Part shown: positions 1 through 9,689 of the stretch, piece after piece
Layout of the letters: each line of letters begins with the position of its first letter
Numbering within the stretch: the first letter of the stretch is position 1
Assembly (NCBI GenBank): GCA_009823505.1
Contig: VZQC01000348.1
Span: 335,907-399,906 of the forward strand
Direction of reading: 5' to 3'
Length of the DNA stretch: 64,000 nucleotides
Source: Rhizomys pruinosus
Taxonomy: Eukaryota > Chordata > Mammalia > Rodentia > Spalacidae
Program-made: the position numbers and the translations under genes
Notes under the pieces: model-generated
The model's database searches: none
Told to the model about the DNA's origin: nothing
What the model saw: only the letters and a program-made list of their open reading frames with translations

Positions 1-115
1 AATAGGATGAAAGATGTTGTTACTGTTTTCCTATATTTGTTAGGACTTGCTTTATGCCCTTATAGGTGATCAATTTTGGAGAAAGTTCCATGGGCTAATG
101 AGAAAAAATATATAT
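1..115 (-). mobile_element. L1 ORF2 fragment (endonuclease region), cut by window start
   Basis: The sequence around positions 68-105 reads like the antisense of the L1 ORF2 endonuclease region: a run about a disparity of reading 'tcaattttggagaaagttcc' followed by 'catgggctaatgag'. No reading frame survives. The right boundary is soft, because similarity fades into AT-rich DNA near 115. Recognition is by memory of L1 antisense sequence only. Confidence 0.5.
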
Positions 116-652
116 AGTGTTATTTTATTTTTGTGTTGCAATTTGTGCATCTGAATTTCATTTGTTGAGTTTTTTCCTTTCTTTTTAGTTCAAGTCACTT
201 TTTTTTCAGATGAGGTGTTGGTAACATGCGGCAGGGAGCAGGGTTGTGACATGGCTTTTTTGTTTGTTTTGTACTTAGGGCTACAGCCTGTTTTCTAGGT
301 CTTCTGATTGACAGTCTTACACCTATAGTGGCTTGGTCGGGAAGCTTAGAACAAGTTTCCTCTGGCACTGTGGACTAACCCTTGGTCTCAAGTCCCGAGG
401 AAACAATTGGAGAGCCCCGGTCAGGTAGTCAGCAGGGCTCTGATAAGTCCCAAAGGGAAGCAGAATAGGAAGAGGAGTTGGAGGTCCCTGGGAAGAAATG
501 GCAGGGCTATAGAGTGACTCAGATGGAGGGAACTAGAAGGGGGTGTGAAGGCAGCCTACCTGGTTCGCCACTCCATGTGTGGTGACTGGCGAGTCTGTCT
601 TGGGGAGTAGGCTGGGATCTGGCAAATCCTAGAGAGAGAAGAGGGATGCCAT
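116..652. other. No gene seen; moderately GC-rich unassigned DNA
   Basis: No long frame with coding character is present. From about 280 the sequence becomes GC-richer and holds short phrases that recur imperfectly after the minisatellite (507-570 resembles 978-1040; 590-640 resembles 903-950). This suggests an old tandem duplication or the 5' region of a retroelement. Confidence 0.5.
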
Positions 653-820
653 GAAGAGGTGGTGATCACGAAGAGGTGGTGACCACAAAGAGGTGGTGAC
701 CACGAAGAGGTGGTGACCATGAAGAGGTGGTGACCACGAAGAGGTGGTGACCATGAAGAGGTGGTGACCACGAAGAGGTGGTGACCATGAAGAGGTGGTG
801 ACCATGAAGAGGTGGTGACC
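653..820. repeat. 17-bp minisatellite, about 10 units
   Basis: Ten head-to-tail units of GAAGAGGTGGTGACCAC run through this block; the last is 15 bp. The final base of the units is C or T; units 4 to 8 read T, C, T, C, T, which suggests a 34-bp dimer as a recent unit of expansion. Unit 1 has GATCAC and unit 3 starts with AAAG. Because 17 is not a multiple of 3, the array stays open in all frames of the minus strand and generates long repetitive Ser/Trp/Pro/Leu/His frames that are not genes. Confidence 0.95.
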
Positions 821-1083
821 TTTTGCAGGCAGCAATGCAGGAGGCACAGCAATGGGCACAAGCAGCTGACCTGAGTCTCTGAATTGCACGGAGTGACTGG
901 AAAGTTCCTGGTGGGGAGCAGGCCGGGAACTTGGTGAATCTGGGGGGCAGTCCTTCACAAATGGTGGTAGTCCTTTGGGTGACCCAAATGGAGAATGGAA
1001 ACAGTAGGGAGGTACAGGGAGCCTACCTGGGACTCTAGGTCACTTGAGGTGACTCAAACAATGGTTTTTGAAATGAAGATTTT

Positions 1084-1228
1084 AGCTGGGTGTGGTGGCG
1101 CATTCCTTAATATCAGCACTCTGGAGGCAGAGGCAGGTGGATCTCTGTGAGTTCAAGACCATCCTGGTCTACATAGTGTGTTCCAGGCCATCTGGCGGTA
1201 CAGGGAGACCCTCTCTCAAAAAAAGTAA
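1084..1228 (+). mobile_element. B1 SINE
   Basis: It starts at the B1 head GCTGGGTGTGGTGGCGCA and runs through the 7SL-like body (GAGGCAGAGGCAGGTGGATC) to an A-rich tail. It is diverged, for example 'cattccttaatatcagcact' in place of the usual 'cctttaatcccagcact'. Confidence 0.9.
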
Positions 1229-1950
1229 AAGAAAACAAAAACACAAAACCCCCAGAAGACTTTAGTGTTAGATTTGGGATTTCTCTTTGTGAGTTGTTGG
1301 TCATGTAGATCCCCAAACATTCCAAGTGACACAGGGTACTGCCATTGCTCCTGGCTTCCCATCAGGAGTAGATAGGAAGACCCTATTGCTGAAGGGAAAA
1401 AAAAAAAAACTTCTTGGTTACAAGACAGAGAAATCCAACTGGAACTGGCCTGGAAGTATCCTCCCTGGTGGCTAGCTTTCATAGTGTCAGAAGGTGCTGT
1501 GTAGGGTGTTAGGGGAGAAAAGACATCAACAGCTTTACCCGTCTGTGAAGTCTGAATACTAAAATACTGATCTGCAAGGCCAGAAGTGTCAATTGAGGAA
1601 TAATTCATGGCTGTTATGGGAGCAACCAACTGCTTTATTATTAGATTTAAGGTTCACTCCATAGGAGGGAATTTATGCCTGGTATGATAAATCTGGTGAT
1701 AAGCCCAGGGCTTGGGAAATTATAGGCCCTAGGGGGTACCAGTAGGTTTGTCAAATGGATGTTACTGTCAATCTTCTTTAAATTTTTATGTTTATACTCA
1801 TAGATTTGTGCTTATCTCAGCCCTGGACATAGAAGCTTCTTTTGTGAAATTGGTAGTTATTAGTGCAGAGACTCATAACCAGCCAAAGTGTTGATAGTGA
1901 CTGTTGAACGCTTAGCACTAAATGACATGTCTACTTCATCCCATCTAAAG
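1229..1950. other. No gene seen
   Basis: Holds a short A-run at 1398-1410 and a minus-strand frame (1216-1629) that runs into the B1 tail and has no recognizable domain. I recognise no repeat family. Confidence 0.4.
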
Positions 1951-2425
1951 TTCAGGGATCATCGCTGAAGCGGTGGAGGAGGGGCTATACGGGTTGGAGG
2001 ATGGGGAAGAAAGATGTGAAATGCTATCTTTCAGATCTGATGTGGTTACTGCACTCATGCACTCAGAGCAGCGATGGTCACTTGCAGACAGGGCATGTCT
2101 ACAGTCCATTATGCCTGGAGCTGAGGCTTCTGAGGCTCCATCCCTGGCTATTAGCAGTTGCTGCAGGAGGGGGGTCAGTTTCTTCAATGATATGGTCTCT
2201 GGTTAGTTGTAAAATAACCCATCCATGCTCAGGCAAGTAACCTTAATTAAACTCCATGAGTCACAACAGAGGACATGAAACGAGGAGGGGACTTTTTGAG
2301 AAGAAGAAAGGTGAATCAGTAGGAGTGGGAAGGGAAAGAGAGAGGGAAGTGGGGTGTGAATATGATGAAAATACATTACATACATGTATGACATTGTTAA
2401 AGATCAGAAAAAGTCCACATGAGCA
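1951..2425 (+). repeat. Dispersed rodent repeat, copy 1 (family uncertain)
   Basis: The order of phrases here (a G-rich 'gaggatgggg' segment, a 'gcactcatgcactcagagcagc' type segment, a G-rich segment, then a tail with 'tgaatatgatgaaaatacat') is shared in degraded form with 9690-10375 and 56740-57005, and the tail recurs near 23814 and 39928. It resembles a medium-reiterated rodent repeat that I cannot name with confidence. Confidence 0.4.
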
Positions 2426-3119
2426 GAACACTTCGAAATTTTATCATTAGTGTGCTGCAGTGGACGATCATCAAACCTGAAGAATGTAATGAGTTTTAGG
2501 TTCCTTTTACCCCCTCTCTATTATAACATCTCTAAGATGGCTCCCTTCCCAGCTTTGGGTTGAATGTATCACTTCCTAAATGAAGGGATTGTGAAAGTTG
2601 TTAATGAGAGAGGGAGACATCAGATGTCACATGGTATAAGATGACACAGCAAAGCTGTGTGTTCTGGAGGGCTGTTAGACATTTTCTGGCAGCATGTGCT
2701 GCTGGCCTCAGGAACAGTCAGGTAGCTCTGATAGCAAGCATACATTTACTCTGAGAAGCTACTAATAACTCCAGCACAATGTTGCTATCAATTAGTTAAG
2801 GTGTTTTGGTGTCATTCAGTGAGTCTCACTGTGAGTCAGGGTGAGGCACAATGACACTCAGAGGCAAAGGGCATCAGTCCTTCTCAGCCAGCACTGCATA
2901 GAGAGTCATTTGTAGAGCTTGTCATCCCTTCCAACAAGTCCTCCCAGAAAAGTCTGACTAATAAAAGGAAATTACACAGTTCCCAAAATAGCATTTTTCT
3001 AGAAAAATTTACCCTTTCATTGGAAAAAAAACAACAGGGATACTGGCAGTTGCATCTGGGTAGACCATTGGTGATACATTAGATGAATAATACATTACCA
3101 GTGAATAAGAAAGTATTTG
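2426..3119. other. No gene or repeat recognised
   Basis: Ordinary mixed-composition DNA. No frame over 70 codons with coding character and no recognised repeat head or tail. Confidence 0.4.
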
Positions 3120-4313
3120 TGGAGACACAGGGCAGCAGGTCTGGAGGCCTGCACATGCAGGTAGACGGGGTGCAGACACCCAACAACACTGAGGTGCACA
3201 CAAGCAGATGAGGCAGATCTGCTCCTAGTTCCCAGCTCCCAACAGGCAAGAGAAGGCATGCCCGCCCACCCAGAGGCGGCTCCTGGACCACAGCTTTGGA
3301 TCCGGTTCAGTTCCTGGCAGCTCCAGCTCCCACTCCTGACAGGTGAGACAGAGCCCTACCCACCCACCCTGAGGCCAGACTCCCACTGGAGCAACTCCAC
3401 ACCCAGCAGGTGAGACAGAAACCCAGAGGCCAACATGTCTCCAGAATCCCAACCCATTGGCTGGGGAGCACCTTGGACCACTCCCCCAGCTGTAGGCTAA
3501 GGTTATGAAAAATTAAAAAAACCCAACAACACAGGGGTGGAATAACCAGGAATGTGAGACACCACGAAAGACCAAACTTCCACATCATAGCGATAGAGGA
3601 AGGAGAAGAATCCCAGGAAAATGGTATTGACCAGATCATCAACAGAATCACAGAAGAAAATTTCCCCAAATTGAAGAAAGACATACCTATTCAAATTCCA
3701 GAAGCACATACTACACCAAATAGACAAGACTAGAAAAGAAAATCCCCACTCCATATCATAGTAAAAATACTAGATGCTGAAGACAAAGGCAGAATACTGA
3801 AAGCTAAAGAGAAAAACAACTCACATATAAAGGGAAATCAATCAGAATTACAGCTGACTTTTCAATGCAAACCATGAAAGCCAGAGGAGCTTGGACCAAA
3901 GTATTCCCAGTTCTGAATGACTATAGGCATCAACCCAGAATACTTTATCCATCAAAAATGTCTATTATAGTTGCAGGAGAAAGAAAATCTTTCATGACAT
4001 AAACAAGATGAAAGAATACATGTCCACAAATAAAATAAAATAAAGAAAGAATACATGTCCAAAAACCAACCCTTCAGAAAATACTTGAAGCAATACAAAG
4101 AGCAGAAAAGAATGATTATACACAAGAGGAAAGAAAAAGGAATTAATGAAGGTGTAACTGTGGAAATACAACCTATAACCAAAAAAATTTACAGAACTAG
4201 AATGATGGGAAGCAAATACTTTTCAATTGATAACTTAAAATTTAAATGGCTAACTCCTAGTTTCAAGAGACACAGAGCTGGGAAGAATAAGCGGCCATAA
4301 AAATAGGAATCCA
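3120..4313 (+). mobile_element. L1, 5' region through the ORF1/ORF2 area (degraded)
   Basis: 3120-3480 is GC-rich with loosely repeated phrases ('acaggtgagacagagccc', 'gcaggtgagacagaaaccc'), as in an L1 5' UTR. From 3490 the sequence reads as the L1 stretch that precedes the ORF2 endonuclease: 'gcatcaacccagaatacttt' near 3927 is typical. All frames are broken. The same element resumes at 5023 and 7253 after insertions. Confidence 0.65.
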
Positions 4314-4562
4314 GGGGATGGAGAATGGCCCTACGGCAGTTTAAGAGCGCCGACTGCTCCTTGCAAGAGGAGGCGCCCGGATTCTTAATCCCCAGCACTT
4401 TCCACATGGTGGCTGAGAGACCAATCTGTAACTCACATATCTAGGAGAATTCCAGTTTACCCAGGGGAAATCCGGTGCTATACCCTTTTGACCTCTAGCG
4501 GCATTGCTTGCACGACACGGGTGCACAAACTACATGCAGACAAGGTACTTTATACAATAAAA
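4314..4562 (+). mobile_element. B2 SINE with many small indels
   Basis: Head 'ttaagagcgccgactgctcc' and tail 'gcacgacacgggtgcacaaa' identify B2. The body carries an unusual number of one- and two-base insertions compared with the other B2 copies here, suggesting low-accuracy consensus over this stretch. The duplicated AACTCCA-type motif in the body is still discernible. Confidence 0.85.
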
Positions 4563-4629
4563 TAAATAAGTAATAAGATATTAATTAAAAGAATTAATAA
4601 AATTAAAAAAAATTAAAAAGAGAATTGAT

Positions 4630-4836
4630 AATCCAGCCAGGCAATGGTGGTGCAGCAGGTACTTTTCCAACTTTAATTCTAGCACTTGGAGGCCATGAGG
4701 CAAGGTCGCGAATATTAGTGTAAGTATCAAAGGCCAAGCCTGTCTAAACGAGTGAATATCTTCAGGACAAGCTGGGGCTAACGGGAGTACCCCAGTCTCA
4801 AATAAAAAATATAAAAAAAAAAAAAAAAAAAAAAAA
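4630..4836 (+). mobile_element. Indel-rich B1 SINE with A tail
   Basis: Phrases such as 'ccaggcaatggtggtgcagc', 'ctttaattctagcacttgga' and 'gtaccccagtctcaaa' follow the B1 order but with spurious-looking extra bases throughout. It ends in a long A run (4813-4836). Confidence 0.75.
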
Positions 4837-4850
4837 GAAATTGAATCCCT

Positions 4851-5022
4851 CACCAGGCATGGTGGCACATGTCTTTAATCCCAGGTGGTGCACGCCTTTA
4901 ATCCTAGTACTCTGGGGCAGAGGCAGGTGGATCTCTGTGAGTTCAAGGCCAGCCTGGTCTACATAGTGAGTTCCAGGACAGCTGGAGGTACAGGGAGACC
5001 CTGTCTCAAAAAGACCAAAAAA
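4851..5022 (+). mobile_element. B1 SINE preceded by a truncated second B1 head
   Basis: 4853-4885 is a B1 head that stops after 'taatcccagg'. A second head starts at once ('tggtgcacgcctttaatcct') and continues to the A-rich tail. The partial duplication of the head could be a real nested event or a join between a noisy fill (4.3-4.85 kb) and a cleaner contig. Confidence 0.85.
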
Positions 5023-5103
5023 ACATTGTATTCATCTTTTTGTTGTCTACAAGAAACTCATCTCACCTTCAAGGACAGATACCATCTTAAGATGAAGGGA
5101 TGG
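5023..5103 (+). mobile_element. L1 ORF2 endonuclease segment (left of MaLR insertion)
   Basis: 'gtctacaagaaactcatctc' is the conserved region coding for the L1 endonuclease CLQETH motif. Translation here includes LQETHLTFKDRYHLKMKGW. The last five bases, GATGG (5099-5103), are repeated at 7253-7257 on the far side of the LTR insertion, where the L1 reading resumes. Confidence 0.8.
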
Positions 5104-5507
5104 TGTTCTAGTTTCTCTTCAATTGCTGTGTCAAAACATTCTGACCAAAACCAACTTGGGTAGGAAAGGGTTTATTTGGTTCACATCTCCTGCACAGTTC
5201 ATCACTGAGGGAGCCCAGCATAGGAACTCAGGGCAGGATCCTGGAGGCAGGAGCTGAATCACAGGCCATAGAGGAACGCTGTTTATTGGCTTGCTCTCCT
5301 GGCCCATGCCCAGCCTGCTTTCTTATATTGTACACAACAACCTGCCCAGGGGTGGCACCACCCATAGTGGGTTGGGCCCTCCCACATTGTTCAGCAATCA
5401 AGACAATACTCCACAAACATGGCCACAAGCCAGTCCAATGGAGCCAATTCCCCAATTGAGGCTCCCTCAACCCAGGTGTGTCAAGTTGACACTAAAGCTA
5501 TCTAGCA
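5104..5507 (-). repeat. Left LTR, MT-like MaLR, minus strand
   Basis: The reverse complement starts TGCTAGATAGCTTTAGTG and carries the conserved 'gtcaacttgacacacctggg' and 'gtgggagggcccaacccac' regions, then a polyadenylation signal region and the end 'gagaaactagaaca'. It is closely similar to the solo LTR at 35040-35431. Length is 404 bp. Confidence 0.85.
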
Positions 5508-5548
5508 AAATTGACTCCTTGTCAACTTGATACACAAAACACATCACT

Positions 5549-5787
5549 ATTTTTTTTGTGATAGGGTCTCCCTATGGCCTCAGCTGGCCTGGAACTCACT
5601 CTGTAGACCAGGCTGGCCTTGAACTCACAGAGATATGTCTGCCTCTGCCTCCTGAGTGCTAGGATTAACGGCCACCGTGCCCAGCTTAAAGACGGTTCTT
5701 AGCCATCATGTGGGTGCTGGGAATTGAACCCGTCTCCTCTGCAAGAGCAGTCAGCACTCTTAACCACTGAGCCATCTCTCCAGCCCC
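5549..5787 (-). mobile_element. Chimeric SINE: B2 head fused to a complete B1
   Basis: Read on the minus strand, a B2 head (GGGGCTGGAGAGATGGCTCA, through the B-box and 'cacccacatgatggctaaga') runs to about 5687 and passes directly into a complete B1 that starts GCTGGGCACGGTGG and ends in an A tail (T run 5549-5557). The whole unit has one near-matching flank: AAAACACATCACTA on the left (5538-5551, overlapping the tail) and AAAATACATCAGTA on the right (5788-5801), 12 of 14 matching. That supports one insertion event. Confidence 0.75.
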
Positions 5788-5825
5788 AAAATACATCAGT
5801 ATTAAACCACCACTTTTCCATTTCT

Positions 5826-6050
5826 TTTTTTTTATTTTATTTATTTTTGTATGTGTATGAATGTACTGTATGCATGTAGGTTGGTGCACTTGTGTTGTGC
5901 AATGCCACAGAGGTCAGAAGAGGGCATCAGATTCCCCTGGAACTGGAGTCAAAGACAGTTTTCAGCCACCATGTGGGTGCTGGGGATTGAACCGGGGTCC
6001 TCTGCAAGAGCAGTCAGTGCTCTTAATGGCTAGGCCATCTCTCCAGCCCC
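5826..6050 (-). mobile_element. B2 SINE (no internal duplication)
   Basis: It runs from the T-rich end to 'ggccatctctccagcccc'. The flanks share ACTTTTCCATTTCTT (5811-5825 and 6052-6066), a clear target-site duplication. It lacks the 17-bp body duplication found in most other B2 copies here, having a single 'ggaactggagtcaaagac'. Confidence 0.95.
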
Positions 6051-6945
6051 TTACTTTTCCATTTCTTGTCCTCAAGGTATGATGTTAACATTAATCACAA
6101 CACAAGCCAGTACAACCTTAAGGGCCCCACAGTCCTTAAAAAGTCCAAACACTTAAAAAGTTCACAGTTTGTTAAAAGTCTCTTAACTGTGGGCTCCTGT
6201 AAAATCCAAAACAAATACTGTCTTATTTCAAAGGGAAGACTCAGGCACAGCTAAGCAAAACCTAAGTCCAGCAAAGTAGCTCAAAGCTGGACATCTGGGC
6301 TTCGCTCACAATCTCTGGACTCCAAAGGATTTCAGCAGCTCCATTTCCCTGACTCCGCCTTCCACGGCACACACAGCTCGTCTCGCAGGCCCAGTCGGCT
6401 CCATTCCACACCCGCTGCTCTTGGTGGTTGTCCCATGGTCCTGGCAGCTCCAAAAAGCTGGGTTCTTCACTGAAACTGAGGCAGCAGCTTTACCAATGGT
6501 CCCTTCTGAGTCTTCCTGGTGCAAAGCCTCAGCTTCTCTCCATGACCCCTGCAATCCTGGGGTCTTCACTGCAACCAAGGTACACTTCCACCAATGGCCT
6601 TTCTTGGCCTCTCATAGTGCCAAGCTTCAGCTGCTCTCTGTGACCCCTTCAGAACCATATAGGAGACTCTTACACATTACCAAGTCCTGCTTCTGGCTTG
6701 ACATGGAGGCTAGGGCCCCCTCTTGACCACAGCATCTGTGTGCTGACCATGAAAAAATTCTTCCCAGAAGATTTCACCACAATGGTGCTGGTCTCTTATT
6801 ACTTACAGCTGATTTTTCAGCTCTAGCTGACCAACATAAGCAAAGGTTTCACTTTAGGTTCTGTTTTCTTATTTACAGCTGATTCTTCAGTTCTAGCCAA
6901 ACAGAACCCATAGATTCTCAATTCAAAAACATCATACAAACAGTC

Positions 6946-7252
6946 CTGATGTTCTGTGGAGTACTGTCTTGATTGTTGAGCAATGTGGGAGGGCCCAGCC
7001 CACTATGGGTGGTGCCACCCCTGGGCAGTTTGTTATGTACAGTATAAGAAAGCAGGCTGGGCATGGGCCAGGGGAGCAAGCCAATAAACAGCATTCCTCC
7101 ACGGCCTGTGATTCAGCTCCTGCTCCCAGGTTCCTGCCCTGAGTTCCTATGCACTGTGGGACCTAGAAAATGTGAGCCAAATAAATCCTTTCCTCGCCAA
7201 GTTGGTTTTGGTCAGAGTGTTTTGTCACAGCAATTGAAGAGAAACTAAAACA
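6946..7252 (+). repeat. Right LTR fragment, MT-like MaLR, plus strand, 5'-truncated
   Basis: It begins inside the LTR ('ctgtggagtactgtcttgat'), lacking about the first 150 bp, and continues through 'gtgggagggcccagcccact', an AATAAA-type signal ('ccaaataaatcc' near 7178) and the terminus 'gagaaactaaaaca'. It faces the opposite way from the left LTR. Confidence 0.85.
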
Positions 7253-8155
7253 GATGGGAAAAAAATATTCCAAGCAAATGGTACTAAGAAGAAAGCAAGA
7301 GTTGCTATTCTAATATCAGACAAAATAGACTTCAAATTAAAACTAATCAGAAGAGATGAAGTAGGTCACTACATTCTTATCAAAGGAACAATTAACCATG
7401 AAGATCATACAATTATGAATATATATGCACCAAACACTGGTGTACTGAACTTTTAGGCACTTTTAGGTTAATCCCAACACACTATTTAAAAATTAAAACT
7501 AATTAAAACTAATTAGAAAATTAAACTAATCAAATTAAAACTAATCAGAAGAGATGAAGTAGGTCACTACATTCTTATCAAAGGAACAATTAACCATGAA
7601 GATCATACAATTATGAATATATATGCACCAAACACTGGTGTACTGAACTTTTAGGCACTTTTAGGTTAATCCCAACACACTAAGAATATGGGTCTTCAAT
7701 ATCCCACTGTGCCCATTAGGTCAACTGGACAAAGAATAAACAGAGAGGCATTTGAACTGAACAATATGATACACCAAATGGACCTAACATACAGCTAACA
7801 AATATTCTACCCAAACACCAAAGAATATACTTTCTATTCAGCACTGTATGGAACATTCTCTAAAATCAACAACATACTGAGATGCAGAACAAACCTCAAC
7901 AAATACAAAAATTGAAATAATCCTATGCATTCTATCAGACCACAATGCAATAAAGCTTAATATCAACACCAGAAGAAGCCCTACTATCTACAAGAACTCA
8001 TGCAGACTAAATAACACTCTCCTGAATAATGAATGGGTCAGGGGAGAAATAAAGAAAGAAATAAAAGTATTACTGCTGGAATTAAACAAAAAGGACAATA
8101 CAACACAACGAAACCTATGGGACACCTTAAAAGCAGTCCCAAGTGGGAATTTATC
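7253..8155 (+). mobile_element. L1 ORF2 endonuclease to linker (right of MaLR insertion)
   Basis: It resumes with 'ggaaaaaaatattccaagca' and runs through 'atatatatgcaccaaacact' (endonuclease core) to the linker phrase 'gggaatttatcag'. Multiple stops and an internal 151-bp duplication (7333-7681) break the frame. Confidence 0.85.
7333..7681. repeat. Two identical 151-bp direct repeats inside L1
   Basis: 7333-7483 and 7531-7681 are identical base for base by eye, both starting CAAATTAAAACTAATCAGAA and ending CCCAACACACT. The 47-bp spacer (7484-7530) is made of short AT-rich phrases that echo the repeat start ('attaaaactaa'). The lack of any difference in an otherwise old L1 points to a recent duplication or an assembly effect. 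Confidence 0.95.
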
Positions 8156-8164
8156 AGATGTATC

Positions 8165-8310
8165 ACTGGTGAAGGTTTCCTCACACTCTGTCAGTTTTCT
8201 CTTCATTTCTTTGTTTCTTTCACTGTCAAAAGCTTTTGAATGTAATGAGGTCCTACTTGTCAATTATTGACCTTATTTCCTGCATAGCTGCTGGCTGACA
8301 AAGCATTAAA
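8165..8310 (-). mobile_element. L1 ORF2 C-terminal fragment, antisense
   Basis: Reads as the antisense of the L1 ORF2 region after the reverse transcriptase ('cagttttctcttcatttctt', 'aaaagcttttgaatgtaatg', 'gaggtcctacttgtcaatta'). It abuts the plus-strand L1 in opposite orientation. This order does not fit simple twin priming of the same element. Confidence 0.7.
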
Positions 8311-8924
8311 ATCCAGGTCCCAAAATGAGACATGGTCACTTTAAGAAATGAGTGAAGATGAGGTAAGTCACCTATTTAACAAAGGAAACAATTAGGTACC
8401 ATATCTCCCTCCTAGAAAAATCAAATGGCCTTCCAACCCAACATCTAAGACACATTTGCTTGGGCTGTATGGTAGACATGTTTGATTTGTTCCTGCATGG
8501 TGGACAGACTGAACTTTTCATCTTTCTCCTGGGTATTTACACATCCTAAAGACACATGGAAATCATTTGGCAAGTGCCCCAAATTTGAGGTTTCTGCACA
8601 GCACTCCCCCTTCCGTTCTGGCCATGATAAACATGCCTGGATAGCGAGTTCACAGGGATGCATGAAACATTATCCAGAGACAGACGTGGGGCTTTCTACA
8701 CCTTGGACTCTGAGCAGACAGGGGTTATCCTGTTTCCCGTGGTTCCAGGATGGAGTGGCATGGGTTGTCATGGTAACCAGCATGATCAAGACTGCTGCTA
8801 TTTGTGTGCAATCAATCGCCATGCTTCTGTCAACAGTTAGGAAGAGAGAGAGAACTCCACATTCGAGGCTGGATTAAATAAAACATCTCCCCCTTGCACT
8901 GACATGCATATGAGAAAATAAACA
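8311..8924. other. No recognised gene; one unassigned 131-codon frame
   Basis: Holds a plus-strand frame (8482-8877) with a shorter overlapping frame. It has no signal peptide, domain or repeat-derived motif I recognise, and the composition is that of ordinary non-coding DNA. Reported only because it is one of the few long frames not explained by a repeat. Confidence 0.3.
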
Positions 8925-9087
8925 TCTGCGGACTGAGCCATGCCTGCAGAAGTTAGAAGAGGGCATTGAATCACTTAGAACTGTAGTTACAGATGGTTGT
9001 TAGCCACCAACTGAGTGCTTGGAATAGAACCTGGGTCCTCTGTAAGAGCAGCAAGTACTTTTAACTCCCGAGTCATCTTCCAGCCCA
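8925..9087 (-). mobile_element. Old B2/B3-type SINE fragment
   Basis: 'gttagaagagggcattgaat', 'gagtgcttggaatagaacct' and 'gggtcctctgtaagagcagc' follow the antisense B2 order with heavy divergence. An AT-rich tail follows to about 9165. Confidence 0.7.
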
Positions 9088-9399
9088 AATCATTGTTTAA
9101 GAACAGAAACTTTTGCATGTACATATAAATAAATATTTATGTACACATAAATAAAACCATTGCAATTCACCATACCAGTCTTGAATCTGTGCCCAGATGT
9201 TTCAGGCGGCCTTTGCTGTGCAGGATGCAGTGAGTGTGCTCAGGGAACAGTGCGCATGTTGCATTTAGGACCAAGGCTGTACTGAACCTGTGCAATCGAC
9301 ACAGGAGAGTCTGCTGGAGGAACCTTGGCTTCATTAATTCATTATGTGTTTGATTTTGAATTATCTTTTTCTTATTCTGCATTCAGAAACCTATATCCA

Positions 9400-9500
9400 G
9401 GGTGGGGGGCATGGAAAGGGGAATGTGTCTAAATTGGACTGAAAAATTATGTATGAAATACACAAAACATCAATAAAAGTATTTTATTAAATAAAAGAAA
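9400..9500 (+). mobile_element. L1 3' end fragment
   Basis: Short piece with the L1 3' terminus found elsewhere in the window: 'attggactgaaaaattatgt', then 'gtatgaaatacacaaaacat' and 'caataaaag'. It is extremely 5'-truncated, leaving only the 3' UTR. Confidence 0.65.
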
Positions 9501-9689
9501 CCTATATCCAACTTGAGTTATATGCTCCATATAGGGTTGCAGACATGTTTTTAAAAATCTGTGAGCTCCTTTTAATTAGATTTAAAGTCCTCTTCCTAGG
9601 CTGGAGCCCAAACCTGACATTGATATCAGGTTTAGGAATCTGAGGCCAGACAGGTCACAGGACATGGGGGAAAGCCTAATGCTATTTTT

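Larger units (their letters stand above)
5104..7252. mobile_element. MaLR-type LTR retrotransposon with inverted LTRs
   Basis: A 2.15-kb insertion into L1, flanked by the 5-bp direct repeat GATGG (5099-5103 and 7253-7257). The left end is an MT-like MaLR LTR on the minus strand; the right end is the 3' part of the same LTR on the plus strand. Both outer termini are therefore the LTR 3' end (TGTT...AACA as an inverted pair). Internal DNA next to the left LTR resembles, on the minus strand, the internal DNA of the element at 25.6-27.7 kb (phrases such as 'ctcttaactgtgggctcctg'). Internal frames are broken. The interior also took a chimeric SINE and a B2. Confidence 0.85.

Noticed and set aside
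653..820. Possible CRISPR-like array
   Set aside because: Units are adjacent with no spacers, and the genome is a mammal's.
556..958. Two minus-strand frames of 101 and 109 codons rich in SSWSPPL and HHLF motifs
   Set aside because: They are translations of the 17-bp minisatellite, which stays open in every frame; no coding evidence.
8165..8310. Twin-priming inversion of the 3.1-8.2 kb L1
   Set aside because: The order (sense 5' part at left, antisense C-terminal part at right) is not the order twin priming gives for either strand; a separate fragment is simpler.
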